Of a stretch of 64,000 nt of DNA, positions 32,235 to 40,615 are shown one piece after another (position 1 is the first letter of the stretch; each line of letters starts with the position of its first letter). Both the position numbers and the translations under genes were made by a program. Origin of the DNA: Gordoniibacillus chartarius (GTDB lineage: Bacteria; Bacillota; Bacilli; Paenibacillales; NBRC-103111); the NCBI RefSeq assembly GCF_042432825.1, contig NZ_JBHLWN010000045.1, positions 3,555-67,554 of the forward strand. The letters run 5' to 3'. The notes beneath the pieces are model-generated. The model saw only the letters and a program-made list of their open reading frames with translations. It was not told the DNA's origin and did not search any database.

Positions 32235-32527
32235 AAATCATGTTCGATGAACCGGATGTTATCGATGCCGCTTGCGTTTATGTGGCCCAGACATACCGCG
32301 TGCCGATCGAGAGGCTGCAGGCCGAGCTACGGTACGAGGAAGCCTTCGGTATACGCGGTACAGTGGAGCTTGCCGGCGAGCGCCGGATGTTCGACTTGTC
32401 GGAGCAGGATTTGATAGACGGGGCGGCGATGTATTTGGCCTCCTATCACGCCTTTGATCCACACCAGCTGTCCGTAGAGCTGCTGTTTAACGAAGAGGAA
32501 GGCATTACGGCGGTAGCGCAGCTGTAG
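32231..32527 (+). CDS. DUF2653 (YxcD-like) protein
   Basis: A 98-residue soluble protein resembling the DUF2653/YxcD family of Bacilli. It has two similar halves, each with a helix and a strand: VIDAACVYVAQTYRVP with LQAELRYEEAFGI, and LIDGAAMYLASYHAFD with LSVELLFNEEEGI. GTG at 32231 overlaps the stop of the upstream gene (GTGA), which supports this start. ATG at 32240 is the alternative. The internal duplication is plain. No biochemical role is known for the family. Confidence 0.7.
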   Translation: MKIMFDEPDVIDAACVYVAQTYRVPIERLQAELRYEEAFGIRGTVELAGERRMFDLSEQDLIDGAAMYLASYHAFDPHQLSVELLFNEEEGITAVAQL

Positions 32528-32543
32528 CTTTTGGATCGTGATA

Positions 32544-32576
32544 AGCGCCCGGGGGCGACGACGCTTCCGGGCTTTG
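32544..32576 (+). terminator. Possible terminator after the DUF2653 gene
   Basis: GCCCGG (32547-32552) pairs with CCGGGC (32567-32572), followed by only TTT, so it may be weak. Confidence 0.45.
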
Positions 32577-32665
32577 CTGCGCGGACCTCGTGCACAGTCC
32601 TGCAGTGCCCGGCGGTGCGGCAGGTGATGGCCGTATATGGTTGCGCTTAAGTTGAAGAAAGTAAG

Positions 32666-32679
32666 TGAAAACGTTTTGC
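32666..32679 (+). promoter_or_regulatory. Possible catabolite-responsive (cre-like) element
   Basis: TGAAAACGTTTTGC differs from the symmetric cre form TGAAAACGTTTTCA at its last two bases. It lies about 80 bases before the aldo/keto reductase start. CcpA control is possible but unproven. Confidence 0.35.
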
Positions 32680-32759
32680 CTAATAGTCAGTAGCCGCCTC
32701 GTCCTTTATACTAATTGGTATTAGCTGGCTGTACATATACGCTGGGAGGCGAATGATTC

Positions 32760-33737
32760 GTGAAGAACGCTGCTGCATTGGAGAAGCATGGATTTAACGT
32801 TAGCCGCATTGTGCTTGGCTGTATGGGATTTGGCGGGGGCTGGAACAACGATCCGCTGACGGCGGACGACCTGAAGAAGGCTCGCGCCGGCGTGGAAGCG
32901 GCGCTGGAGGCGGGCATAACGATGTTCGACCATGCCAACATATATACGATGGGTAAGGCGGAGCAGGTGTTCGGCCAGGTACTGAAGGAGTCGCCGGGGC
33001 TGCGCGACCGGATCGTGCTGCAGTCGAAGTGCGGCATCCGTTTCGAGGAGGGACCGGGGCGGCCGCACCGGTTCGATTTTTCCGAGGAGCATATTTTGAG
33101 CAGCGTTGATGAAATTTTGACCCGGCTCGGGATCGAAACGCTTGATATTCTTCTGCTTCACCGTCCCGATCCGCTCATGGAGCCTGAAGAAGTGGCCAGC
33201 GCATTCTCCAAGCTGAAGCAAGCGGGCAAAGTCAAAGGCTTCGGCGTCTCGAACATGAGCCCCGCGCAAATGCGGCTGCTGCGGTCTGCATGGAACGAGC
33301 CGCTGCTCGTTAACCAGCTGGAGCTCAACCTGCTGAAGCTGGATTGGGTCAACGCGGGCGTCCACGTGAACCAAGCGGCGGGGCTGAAGGATAATTTTGC
33401 CGACGGACTGCTCGAATACTGCCGGATGGAAGGCGTTCAGGTACAGTCGTGGGGGCCTCTGGCGAAAGGGCTGTTTACGGGGAAGGACGTTTCCGATCAG
33501 CCGGAGAACGTTCGGAAGACGGCGGCGCTCGTGAAGCACATGGCGGAAGAACGCGGAACGTCGCTGGAGGCCATCGTTTTGGCGTGGCTGATGCGTCATC
33601 CGGCCGGCATTCAGCCGGTCATCGGCACGACGAATCCGGAGCGCATTCGTGCTTGCGCCGAGGCGGATCACGTTACGCTGACGCGCGAAGAGTGGTACGA
33701 TTTGTACATTACTTCACGCGGCGTAAGAATGCCTTAA
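32760..33737 (+). CDS. Aldo/keto reductase family oxidoreductase
   Basis: A 325-residue NADPH-dependent reductase of the AKR superfamily (YdhF/YcsN-like branch). Signature regions are VSRIVLGCMGFGGGW at the N-terminus and GITMFDHANIYTMGKAEQVF with the catalytic Asp and Tyr. LLLHRPDPLM carries the catalytic His, and VKGFGVSNMSPAQM and IQPVIGTTNPERI bind cofactor. In YcsN-like proteins DHANIY replaces the usual DTAxxY, as here. The start is a GTG at 32760 behind GGGAGG. A nearby ATG at 32753 is out of frame. The substrate is unknown. It is monocistronic. Confidence 0.93.
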   Translation: MKNAAALEKHGFNVSRIVLGCMGFGGGWNNDPLTADDLKKARAGVEAALEAGITMFDHANIYTMGKAEQVFGQVLKESPGLRDRIVLQSKCGIRFEEGPGRPHRFDFSEEHILSSVDEILTRLGIETLDILLLHRPDPLMEPEEVASAFSKLKQAGKVKGFGVSNMSPAQMRLLRSAWNEPLLVNQLELNLLKLDWVNAGVHVNQAAGLKDNFADGLLEYCRMEGVQVQSWGPLAKGLFTGKDVSDQPENVRKTAALVKHMAEERGTSLEAIVLAWLMRHPAGIQPVIGTTNPERIRACAEADHVTLTREEWYDLYITSRGVRMP

Positions 33738-33755
33738 GAATCTCTATAACCGTAT

Positions 33756-33785
33756 AACCGGGGGCCCGGCGCCTCCGGTTTCTTT
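33756..33785 (+). terminator. Terminator of the aldo/keto reductase gene
   Basis: AACCGGGGGC (33756-33765) pairs with GCCTCCGGTT (33771-33780) with one G-U pair, then TCTTT. Confidence 0.75.
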
Positions 33786-33888
33786 ATGCTTCCAGGAGCA
33801 CGCACAGAGTGCCGAAATCCGGTTCATTCCATGTCGATTTGATGAACAAAACTTTGCTACTTGTCAAACCTGATAGCAACCATTAAAA

Positions 33889-33933
33889 TGAAAATCATTA
33901 TCAGTGATAACGACTATCATTTTCACATATAAT
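33889..33933 (+). promoter_or_regulatory. Fur box array and -10 of the efe operon
   Basis: TGAAAATCATTATCA (33889-33903) matches the 7-1-7 Fur box TGATAATCATTATCA at 14 of 15 bases. TGATAACGACTATCA (33905-33919) matches at 12. The whole stretch is bounded by TGAAAAT and ATTTTCA (to 33925). TATAAT at 33928-33933 is the -10, so bound Fur-Fe would block RNA polymerase. Repression by iron follows. Confidence 0.85.
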
Positions 33934-33950
33934 GGAGGAGTAGGAATTCT

Positions 33951-34829
33951 ATGATAATATCTAAGCGCCGGTCCGTTTTGACCGCACTGGCTTGTTCTTC
34001 ATTGCTTTTTACCGCATGCAGCAGCGCTGCTCCGTCAGCGTCCCCGGCGGCCGGCAAGGAATCCGCCCCGGCGAGTACCGCTGCCGCTCCGGCAGCGCAG
34101 GCTGCAGAGCTTAGTTCGGCTATCGACCAATACCGCAAGTTTGTGATCAGTCAAAGCGACGAGTTCGTCAAGGCGACGGAAGCCTTCACGAAAGCGGTCA
34201 AATCGGGAGATATGGAAACCGCAAAGAAGCTTTATGGGCCAAGCCGCATGTATTTCGAAAGAATCGAGCCGATTGCCGAATCGCTCGGCGATTTCGATCC
34301 GTGGATCGACGCCCGCGAAGGCGACGTTCCCGCTGAGGAATGGAGAGGCTTCCACCGGTTGGAGAAAGCGTTATGGGAGACGAAATCGGTTGCCGGACAA
34401 GAAAAGGTGGCGGACCAGCTGCTGCAGGACGTGAAGCAGCTTCGGGTTAAGGTGGAAAGCGTTGAGATCGACACTTCGATGCTCGTCACCGGGGCGGTGG
34501 AGCTTCTGAATGAGGTGTCCTCCAGTAAAGTAACCGGTGAGGAAGAACGCTATTCGCATACGGACCTCTATGATTTTGCAGCGAATGTCGAAGGGGCCTC
34601 GCAAATTTTTAAGGTGCTGAAGCCGGCTCTGGACCAAAAGAATGCGGCTCTGGCCAAGGAGATCGAAACCCGCTTCAATGAGCTGGATCAGACGCTGTCA
34701 CCGTTCCGCAAGGATAAAGACTTCGTGCTGTATACCGAGTTAACCCAGGACCAAGTGAAAAAGCTGAGCCAGGCAATCGATGCGCTGGCGGAGCCTTTGT
34801 CCCAAATGGGCACTGTCGTAGAGGGATAA
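33951..34829 (+). CDS. efeO: EfeO/EfeM-type iron-binding lipoprotein (M75 family)
   Basis: Extracellular component of the EfeUOB ferrous iron system. The signal peptide ends in the lipobox LLFTACSS, so it is likely a lipoprotein. A short Ala/Ser/Pro linker follows. The rest is the all-helical M75/imelysin-like domain with the metal-binding HXXE motif in WRGFHRLEKALWE, preceded by LYGPSRMYFERIEPIAESLGDFD and DAREGD, which are typical. The N-terminal cupredoxin domain of E. coli EfeO is absent, so this is the short EfeM form. ATG follows GGAGGAG. First gene of a Fur-controlled operon; efeB starts three bases after its stop. Confidence 0.94.
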   Translation: MIISKRRSVLTALACSSLLFTACSSAAPSASPAAGKESAPASTAAAPAAQAAELSSAIDQYRKFVISQSDEFVKATEAFTKAVKSGDMETAKKLYGPSRMYFERIEPIAESLGDFDPWIDAREGDVPAEEWRGFHRLEKALWETKSVAGQEKVADQLLQDVKQLRVKVESVEIDTSMLVTGAVELLNEVSSSKVTGEEERYSHTDLYDFAANVEGASQIFKVLKPALDQKNAALAKEIETRFNELDQTLSPFRKDKDFVLYTELTQDQVKKLSQAIDALAEPLSQMGTVVEG

Positions 34830-34832
34830 CGT

Positions 34833-36098
34833 ATGAGCCACGAGGAAAACAAAGCGACGATCTCGAGACGCGATGCGCTGAAGCTGGCCGGTGTGGGAGG
34901 CTTGGGACTTCTGCTCGGCGCTGGCGGAATGACGGGCTTGGCCTCCGGTATGCTGCAGAAATCAAAGACGACCGGCGGAAACGATCACCCTGCCAATACG
35001 GTGCCTTTCTACGGGAAGCACCAAGCCGGCATCATTACACCCATGCAGGATTTTGTATGTATGGGTGCGTTTGATTTAACGACGTCGAGTATCTCGGAAG
35101 TCAGAGAGCTGTTTCAAAAATGGACCGCCGCTTCGGCACGCATGACGCAAGGCCAAAGCGCCGGCGAAGAAAGCGGCAATACGCTGCTTCCGCCGGTGGA
35201 TACCGGAGAAGCGTTAGGGCTGGGGGCCGTCAGAACGACCATCACCTTCGGTCTCGGCACGAGCTTCTTCGATGAACGCTTCGGTCTTGCGGGCAAACGC
35301 CCGCCGGCTCTGGTGGACCTGCCCAAGTTCAAAGGCGACGACCTGCGTTCCGAATGGTCCGGCGGCGATGTAGTCGTACAGGTTTGCGCCGACGATCCGC
35401 AGGTAGCGTTCCACGCCATTCGCAATTTGGTCCGAATCGGGCGAGGCAAGGCCGTTCTGCGCTGGATGCAGGAAGGATTTCAAAGAACCGGCGCAGCCGA
35501 TCCCAAAGGATCTACTCCCCGCAATCTGCTAGGGTTTAAGGACGGTACGAATAATCCGAACGTTCAGGACGCCGCCGTGGCCGACGAGGTCGTATGGGCG
35601 GGCGCCGGCGATCAGCCTGCGTGGATGGGAGCGGGCAGCTACATGATCATGCGCCGCATCCGGATGCGCATCGAGGTATGGGACCGCACCACGCTCGGCG
35701 AGCAGGAGGCGACTTTCGGCCGGCACCGTGATTCCGGCGCGCCGCTAGGCTCCCGAAATGAGTTCGATCCGCTCGATTTGGCCAAAACCGGTCAAGACGG
35801 GAAGCCCCGTATCCCGGCCGATTCTCATGTTGCCTTAGCCCATATGAACGGCAAGGTGCGTATTCATCGCCGCGGTTATTCGTATTCGAACGGTATCGAC
35901 ATCAAGACGGGGCAGCTGGACGCGGGCTTGTTATTTATTTGTTATAACCGGGATCCGAGAAATCAATTTATTCCGATGCAGCAGCTGCTTGCCTCACAGG
36001 ATAAGCTGAACGAATATATCGTTCATGTCGGCAGCGGCATCTATGCCTGCCTGCCGGGAACAAGCTCCGGCGGATACATCGGGGACACTTTATTTTAA
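34833..36098 (+). CDS. efeB: EfeB/DyP-type haem peroxidase with Tat signal
   Basis: Haem peroxidase partner of the Efe iron system (421 residues). The twin-arginine signal reads ISRRDALKLAGVGGLGLLLG, so it is folded with haem before export. The DyP motif GXXDG appears as GFKDGTNNP, with the distal Asp. The proximal haem ligand is in the C-terminal region HVALAHMNGKVRIHRRGYSY, followed by GLLFICYNRDPRNQFIPMQ. It probably oxidises ferrous iron for uptake by EfeU. No tat genes are in this window. The start follows the efeO stop closely, and efeU comes next. Confidence 0.95.
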   Translation: MSHEENKATISRRDALKLAGVGGLGLLLGAGGMTGLASGMLQKSKTTGGNDHPANTVPFYGKHQAGIITPMQDFVCMGAFDLTTSSISEVRELFQKWTAASARMTQGQSAGEESGNTLLPPVDTGEALGLGAVRTTITFGLGTSFFDERFGLAGKRPPALVDLPKFKGDDLRSEWSGGDVVVQVCADDPQVAFHAIRNLVRIGRGKAVLRWMQEGFQRTGAADPKGSTPRNLLGFKDGTNNPNVQDAAVADEVVWAGAGDQPAWMGAGSYMIMRRIRMRIEVWDRTTLGEQEATFGRHRDSGAPLGSRNEFDPLDLAKTGQDGKPRIPADSHVALAHMNGKVRIHRRGYSYSNGIDIKTGQLDAGLLFICYNRDPRNQFIPMQQLLASQDKLNEYIVHVGSGIYACLPGTSSGGYIGDTLF

Positions 36099-36116
36099 CG
36101 TTTGGAGAGTGCTGGT

Positions 36117-37907
36117 ATGAGACGCATCCTGATTTGCTTCTCGGTCCTCTTGTGCTTACTGCTGCCGGCCGCGTCTGCGCTGGCCGCAGGGGAAGCTTCC
36201 GCCGATAACCGCAACCGGGTGATTTCCCTTGCAAGCGACGCGCTGCTTAGTAGCGGGGCACAGGATTGGAACCAGGCGGGGAGCGTGATCACTCAGCTCA
36301 AGACAGCCTGGACGATCGTTGCTGCGGGCGATACGTCCAAGAACGCGCAAAGCGTCGCCGCAGCGTTCGAAAGAGCCGAGACAGAGCTGGCCAAGCCGCA
36401 GATCGATTCGGCCGCCGCTTATGAAGCCGTGTCCGCCCTTGTGAAAGCGGTGGATGCCTACGTAAGCTCGGGAGACGAGGCCGGCGCCAAAGAGAAGGCG
36501 CACAAGCAGGTGCAGCAGACGCTGCTTCCGATTCTGCAGAAGAGCTTGGCGGCTGTCCAAGCAGGTGACTGGGCGCAGGCGAAACAGGCGTTCGGCTCGT
36601 TTGTCGGCGGCTGGTCCAAGGTCGAGAGCCTGATCCGGCAGGATGATGCGAAAGTTTACTGCGGTATGGAAGTAAAGATCAGCGGGGCGCGCATCGCCAT
36701 TAACACGGAGCCGCCGGATGCGGCCAAGAGCACGGCTAAGCTGCAGGAGCTGATCGGCGCCCTGCAAAGCTACGCGAAGGGCGAAGCTGTTGCTGTGGCG
36801 GATACGCCGGACTCGCCGGACAGCATTCAAACGATCGGCGGACTGATCCAGCTGCTTGATTCGGTGAAATCGGACGTTGATAACAAGCGTAGCGGGGAAG
36901 CGGCCGACCGGATGGACCGGTTTGTGGCTGTCTGGCCATCGCTCGAAGGTGTTGTGATGGCCCGTTCACCGCAAGCGTACGACCGCATTGAAACGAAGAT
37001 GGTGGCCGTATCCAGCCTTATCCAGTCGAATCCGCCCCAATTGGAGCAGGCGAGCGCCGCACTCGCGGAGCTGCGCAAGGAGCTGGAGCCCTACACGGAG
37101 TCGTCCTCCTATACGGCATGGGACGCAGGGTCCATCCTGTTCCGTGAAGGCTTGGAAGCCATTCTGATTATTGCGGCTTTGCTCGCGTTCCTGGACCGGT
37201 CGGGAAACGCCGGGAAACGTGCATGGATTTGGTCCGGGGCAGGGGCCGGCATACTCGTTTCCGGAATCATGGCCCTGATCTTATCGGTGATGCTGGCCCA
37301 CATCTCGACAGGCAGCTCGCGCGAACTGATCGAGGGGATCACCGGTATCGTTGCGGTAGGATTCATGATTTCCATTGGAGCTTGGCTGCACAGCAAGTCC
37401 AATCTTCAAGCCTGGAACCGATTCGTAGAGAAGTCGCTGAGCAGCTCGTTAACCAAAGGGACGCTGTGGTCATTGTTTGTAACGGCCTTCTTGTCCGTTA
37501 TGCGGGAAGGTGCGGAGACGCTAATCTTCTACATCGGGATGGCTTCGTCCATCTCGCTGTGGGATTTGCTCATCGGCGTCGGAGCAGCGCTGCTGCTGCT
37601 GGTCGTGATCGGCTACGCCGTCATCAAGATGAGCTCGCGTATTCCGGTTCGGCCGTTCTTCCTGGCGGCGAGCCTGCTGCTCTATTATCTGGCGTTCAAG
37701 TTTATCGGCGTAAGCCTTCACGCCCTGCAGGTGACGGGCAAGCTTCCGTCTCATACCGCCGGCTACCTGTTCGATGCCCCGTCGTTCGGCATTTACGGCA
37801 GCTGGGAGACGACGGTGCCTCAGCTCGTTGTGCTTGTCATAGTGGTATGGAATTTCGTCCGTTCGGGAAGCCGTTCGAACGTGAACACAGCAAGCAAGAC
37901 CGCATAG
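36117..37907 (+). CDS. efeU: EfeU/FTR1-family iron permease with extracellular N-domain
   Basis: Iron permease of the Efe system. From the ATG at 36117 (596 residues) it has a signal peptide (RRILICFSVLLCLLLPAASALAA). A helical extracellular domain of about 310 residues follows, then the seven-helix FTR1 core. The iron-binding REGLE motifs are FREGLEAILI (about residue 345) and a variant MREGAETLIF (about residue 467). The long N-domain is the usual Gram-positive form and could pass iron from EfeO. An upstream TTG at 36102 is in frame, but the GGAGAG spacing favours 36117. It ends the operon before a terminator. Confidence 0.94.
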   Translation: MRRILICFSVLLCLLLPAASALAAGEASADNRNRVISLASDALLSSGAQDWNQAGSVITQLKTAWTIVAAGDTSKNAQSVAAAFERAETELAKPQIDSAAAYEAVSALVKAVDAYVSSGDEAGAKEKAHKQVQQTLLPILQKSLAAVQAGDWAQAKQAFGSFVGGWSKVESLIRQDDAKVYCGMEVKISGARIAINTEPPDAAKSTAKLQELIGALQSYAKGEAVAVADTPDSPDSIQTIGGLIQLLDSVKSDVDNKRSGEAADRMDRFVAVWPSLEGVVMARSPQAYDRIETKMVAVSSLIQSNPPQLEQASAALAELRKELEPYTESSSYTAWDAGSILFREGLEAILIIAALLAFLDRSGNAGKRAWIWSGAGAGILVSGIMALILSVMLAHISTGSSRELIEGITGIVAVGFMISIGAWLHSKSNLQAWNRFVEKSLSSSLTKGTLWSLFVTAFLSVMREGAETLIFYIGMASSISLWDLLIGVGAALLLLVVIGYAVIKMSSRIPVRPFFLAASLLLYYLAFKFIGVSLHALQVTGKLPSHTAGYLFDAPSFGIYGSWETTVPQLVVLVIVVWNFVRSGSRSNVNTASKTA

Positions 37908-37952
37908 CTATTTGAAAGTGAGTCGCTATTGACCTCATAGGAGGCGGCATAA

Positions 37953-37995
37953 GAAAGGCCCGCAGACCGGTGGTTGCCGGTTTACAGGGCCTTTT
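37953..37995 (+). terminator. Terminator of the efe operon
   Basis: AAAGGCCC (37954-37961) pairs with GGGCCTTT (37987-37994), with a second inner stem ACCGG/CCGGT. Confidence 0.75.
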
Positions 37996-38088
37996 GGCGC
38001 GCTTAAGCAGCGTCTTGACTAAGGAGTGAAAGTCTCCAATACGCTGCGAGGCTGCGCAGGCAAAGCCCCGAGGCGTAGTTCGGACTCC

Positions 38089-38697
38089 TCATCCGGCGGC
38101 GGTTCCCCTCGGTGTATTCGCCGCAAGCTGGGTGCCGGCCAATATTTTCTTCTTATATAAGCCGATAATGGTCGAAACGATGAATACCGACGCGATCGAC
38201 AGCACTCCCTGCAGCACGCCGACGGAATAGAAGCCGAGCATGACGATGCTCGTATCGAACACAAAGTTGACGGTTCCCGGATTCATTTTATAACGCTTTT
38301 GCAAAAACAACGCTAAAATGTTAACTCCGCCCAAAGAAGCGCGGTTGACGAACAGCGTCGTTAATCCTACGCCGCAAAGGACGCTGCCGAGGATCGTTCC
38401 GATAAATATATTGACTTCAAAGCCAGGCAGCCATCGATCTGCGGCCGTCATGATCGTCACCAAGATGACGGAAATCATTGTGGACAGCATGAAGTTCCAT
38501 CCCATCTGGATTACCGCAATGAAATAAAACGGAATATTGATGACGAAAAACAACAGAGCGAACGGAATATCGAAGATATAGGACAGCGTCAACGTCAGTC
38601 CCGCCGTTCCGCCCGTGACGACCTGCGAATGCTTTAGTACAATAAGTCCGAGGCTTATGAGCAAACAACCTGCCGCTATCGATAACGGACGATTCAT
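38089..38697 (-). CDS. YitT-family membrane protein (short form)
   Basis: A 202-residue membrane protein with five to six hydrophobic helices. It matches the YitT family: LKHSQVVTGGTAGLTLTLSY, PFYFIAVIQMGWNF and GGVNILALFLQKRYKMNPGT are characteristic. It lacks the C-terminal DUF2179 domain that most YitT proteins have, so this is the short form. Transport function is suspected for the family but the substrate is unknown. It diverges from an Lrp-type regulator gene 220 bases away, a common layout when the regulator controls the transporter. Confidence 0.9.
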   Translation of the reverse strand: MNRPLSIAAGCLLISLGLIVLKHSQVVTGGTAGLTLTLSYIFDIPFALLFFVINIPFYFIAVIQMGWNFMLSTMISVILVTIMTAADRWLPGFEVNIFIGTILGSVLCGVGLTTLFVNRASLGGVNILALFLQKRYKMNPGTVNFVFDTSIVMLGFYSVGVLQGVLSIASVFIVSTIIGLYKKKILAGTQLAANTPRGTAAG

Positions 38698-38917
38698 GAC
38701 GACCTCCCCGTTTCGACCGACACCTTCTCGATTTGGATTGCAATGTTCATTGATCTGTTCCCTTCTCGTTGTTTAAACGTCAGTGTGGTTGTTTACATGT
38801 TATAATATGATGAGCAGAAAACATAGGCATTTATGAATAGGAAACGGCAATCATCCTTTATATTTCGAATGTAATGGGCTTCTATTTCATTCATATTGAA
38901 ACCAAAGGGGCGGGGGA

Positions 38918-39364
38918 ATGGACAAAATCGATGTATCGTTGCTGAAAATTTTGCAGGAAGATGCGCGCATTACCGTGAGCGAGTTATCCAAGAAGCTGAT
39001 GCTGAGCCGGCCGAGTGTTACGGAGAGGCTGCACCGTCTTCAAGAGAAAGGGATCATCGAGGGATTCTCGGCGCGCGTATCGCCTGCCGCTTTCGGCAGG
39101 AATACGCTGCTTATTATTCAAGTCAGTGATTTGAAAATTGCTGCGAAGCAATGGGAGAAAATGATTGTAGAGGAGCCGGACGTGCTGGAATGCCACCGGG
39201 TAACAGGACACATCGGTTATGTCATTAAGGCTGCGGTGAATGGAATGGACGGTCTTCGGGCGCTTGTGGATCGTCTTATGCAATACAGCAATTACGTGAA
39301 CACGTCCGTGATCTTGACTTCCCCGGTTTCCTATCGCCCGATGCTGCCAACCGAAGAAGAGTAG
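38918..39364 (+). CDS. Lrp/AsnC-family transcriptional regulator
   Basis: A 148-residue regulator. The N-terminal helix-turn-helix reads DKIDVSLLKILQEDARITVS and KKLMLSRPSVTERLHRLQEKG. The C-terminal ligand-binding RAM domain covers about residues 65-148 (RNTLLIIQVS, VLECHRVTGHIGYVIKAAVN). Key Gly residues around the effector site (TGHIGY) are present, so it probably responds to an amino acid. The divergent YitT-family gene is the likely target. ATG follows AAGGGGCGGGGGA. The remains of a flavohaemoglobin gene lie just beyond its stop, on the other strand. Confidence 0.92.
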   Translation: MDKIDVSLLKILQEDARITVSELSKKLMLSRPSVTERLHRLQEKGIIEGFSARVSPAAFGRNTLLIIQVSDLKIAAKQWEKMIVEEPDVLECHRVTGHIGYVIKAAVNGMDGLRALVDRLMQYSNYVNTSVILTSPVSYRPMLPTEEE

Positions 39365-39402
39365 ATGACCCGATTCGCACTAAAAGGACGGTCATTCTGC
39401 GC

Positions 39403-39557
39403 ATCTTCCCGCTTCACGGAAATCCGGTAATACGGATGGCCGGGAGCGTCGGAAAGACTGACAGCATTTCATAGAAGCGCTTCGTAATCGCGGTGCCGTG
39501 TACTTCAAGCACGGGGACGGTAGATTTGATGATTTGAATCGCTTTTTCGCTAAGCAT
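39403..39557 (-). pseudogene. hmp: Remnant of a flavohaemoglobin gene with a large internal deletion
   Basis: Two pieces of the NO-detoxifying flavohaemoglobin Hmp survive, fused out of frame. Piece 1 (39557 down to about 39465) has an intact ribosome site (GAGGAGAGAGG) and ATG and encodes the globin N-terminus: MLSEKAIQIIKSTVPVLEVH, then GTAITKRFYEM. Piece 2 (39459-39403), two bases out of frame, encodes SLSDAPGHPYYRISVKRED, the FAD-domain segment normally about 175 residues later in the protein. The globin haem pocket, most of the reductase and everything after this segment are gone. In the original frame the reading stops after 47 codons. The junction is near 39460. Both pieces match family sequence closely, so the loss looks recent. 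Confidence 0.85.
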
Positions 39558-39692
39558 GGATTCCTCTCTCCTCTGCACTGTGAATTATGTTACTCATTAT
39601 TAAACAGCGCAGGGAAGTCCCCTTGTGATTGCAATCACTTCTAATCGTAACAATCTGTGACGGCTCCTGACCGGTTGCGGCGGGTGGAACGT

Positions 39693-40409
39693 TTAGGTAA
39701 GCGGCGGCGGGGTGTAGCCGGACACGACGTGGCTGTACGTGACGAGTGCAGTTTCGCCCTCGGGAGCGAGCGCATACACGCCGCGCGATACGCGCCGGAA
39801 CCAGCGGTACACGTTGTCCTGCAAAAATGCCGCCGCTTTCCCGTTGCCGGTCATCTCCCGCAGCTGACGCGGGGAAAGAGGACCGTGCTTTTGCAGCAAA
39901 TAAGCGATGTGGAGCGATTTTTCCCGGTAGGCGGTAATCAGCTTGCGCTTCGAGCTGCCGCCGACGTTGTAGTCGCCGCTGCGCTCGCGGAACTCCACGG
40001 CGAGCCTCTGGGCGCCGCGCTTGTTCGGACGAGGGACGTACGGTTCGGGGTGACACATGAAGTCGACGGCGGGCTTTTTCTTGCTCTTGTAAAATTGTAC
40101 CGTAATCAGGCCCAATCCGAGCATCCGGCACAGCTTCTGCAGATCGGACCATGAGACGCCGTGCGGGGCGCGGCCCTTGGGCGGCAGCTCGCAGGCGACA
40201 TAGACGAGATCGGTCAGCTTCTGGCGGTCGATCCCCTGAATGAGCAGCGGGATATTGAAAGAGCGTTTCAGCTCGACAATGACCGGCGGTTCATCGCCGC
40301 GGACGGCAACGACGTCGCAGTGGTTGACTTCGGCCTTCACTTCGTACCCGAGGCGCTCCAGTGCCTGCTTAATCGGCTCATACAGTTCGGTTTCGTGTTG
40401 GATCGGCAT
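39693..40409 (-). CDS. DUF2161 protein, putative PD-(D/E)XK nuclease-like
   Basis: A 238-residue soluble protein of the DUF2161 family, predicted to have a PD-(D/E)XK phosphodiesterase core. The expected residues appear in NHCDVVAVRGDEPPVIVELK (Asp, then Glu-x-Lys), at about residues 30-50. The C-terminal half contains a winged-helix-like part (HGPLSPRQLREMTGNGKAAA). The ATG at 40409 is preceded by AAGGAG; the frame extends to 40454 but without a ribosome site. Family members are widespread in Bacilli and proteobacteria, with no assigned substrate. It is divergent from prkA and has no partner methylase or toxin-like gene. Confidence 0.83.
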   Translation of the reverse strand: MPIQHETELYEPIKQALERLGYEVKAEVNHCDVVAVRGDEPPVIVELKRSFNIPLLIQGIDRQKLTDLVYVACELPPKGRAPHGVSWSDLQKLCRMLGLGLITVQFYKSKKKPAVDFMCHPEPYVPRPNKRGAQRLAVEFRERSGDYNVGGSSKRKLITAYREKSLHIAYLLQKHGPLSPRQLREMTGNGKAAAFLQDNVYRWFRRVSRGVYALAPEGETALVTYSHVVSGYTPPPLT

Positions 40410-40615
40410 GGCGGCGACGCGGCTCCTTTCGAGCGGGAAGTTGTCGATTTCCATTGTAAACGCTACGAGGTTCGCTTCGCCAGTGGACGACGGGCATTTA
40501 CATTCTCCAAAAAATCGGGAAACTTATCCATGGCGAGCGCATAGGTATTAATACACCAGCCGGCAAAACCACCTCAAGAGGGCGGGACGGAAGCGCAGGC
40601 GAGAGGAGGACTCCC

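Noticed and set aside
38000..38088. Possible riboswitch or small RNA between efeU and the YitT gene
   Set aside because: The sequence has GC-rich pairing potential, but it lies downstream of both genes and matches no known fold that I can recognise.
39414..39557. 47-codon open frame as a functional small gene
   Set aside because: Its first part is the Hmp globin N-terminus and its last 15 codons are the FAD segment read out of frame, so it is debris and not a designed gene.
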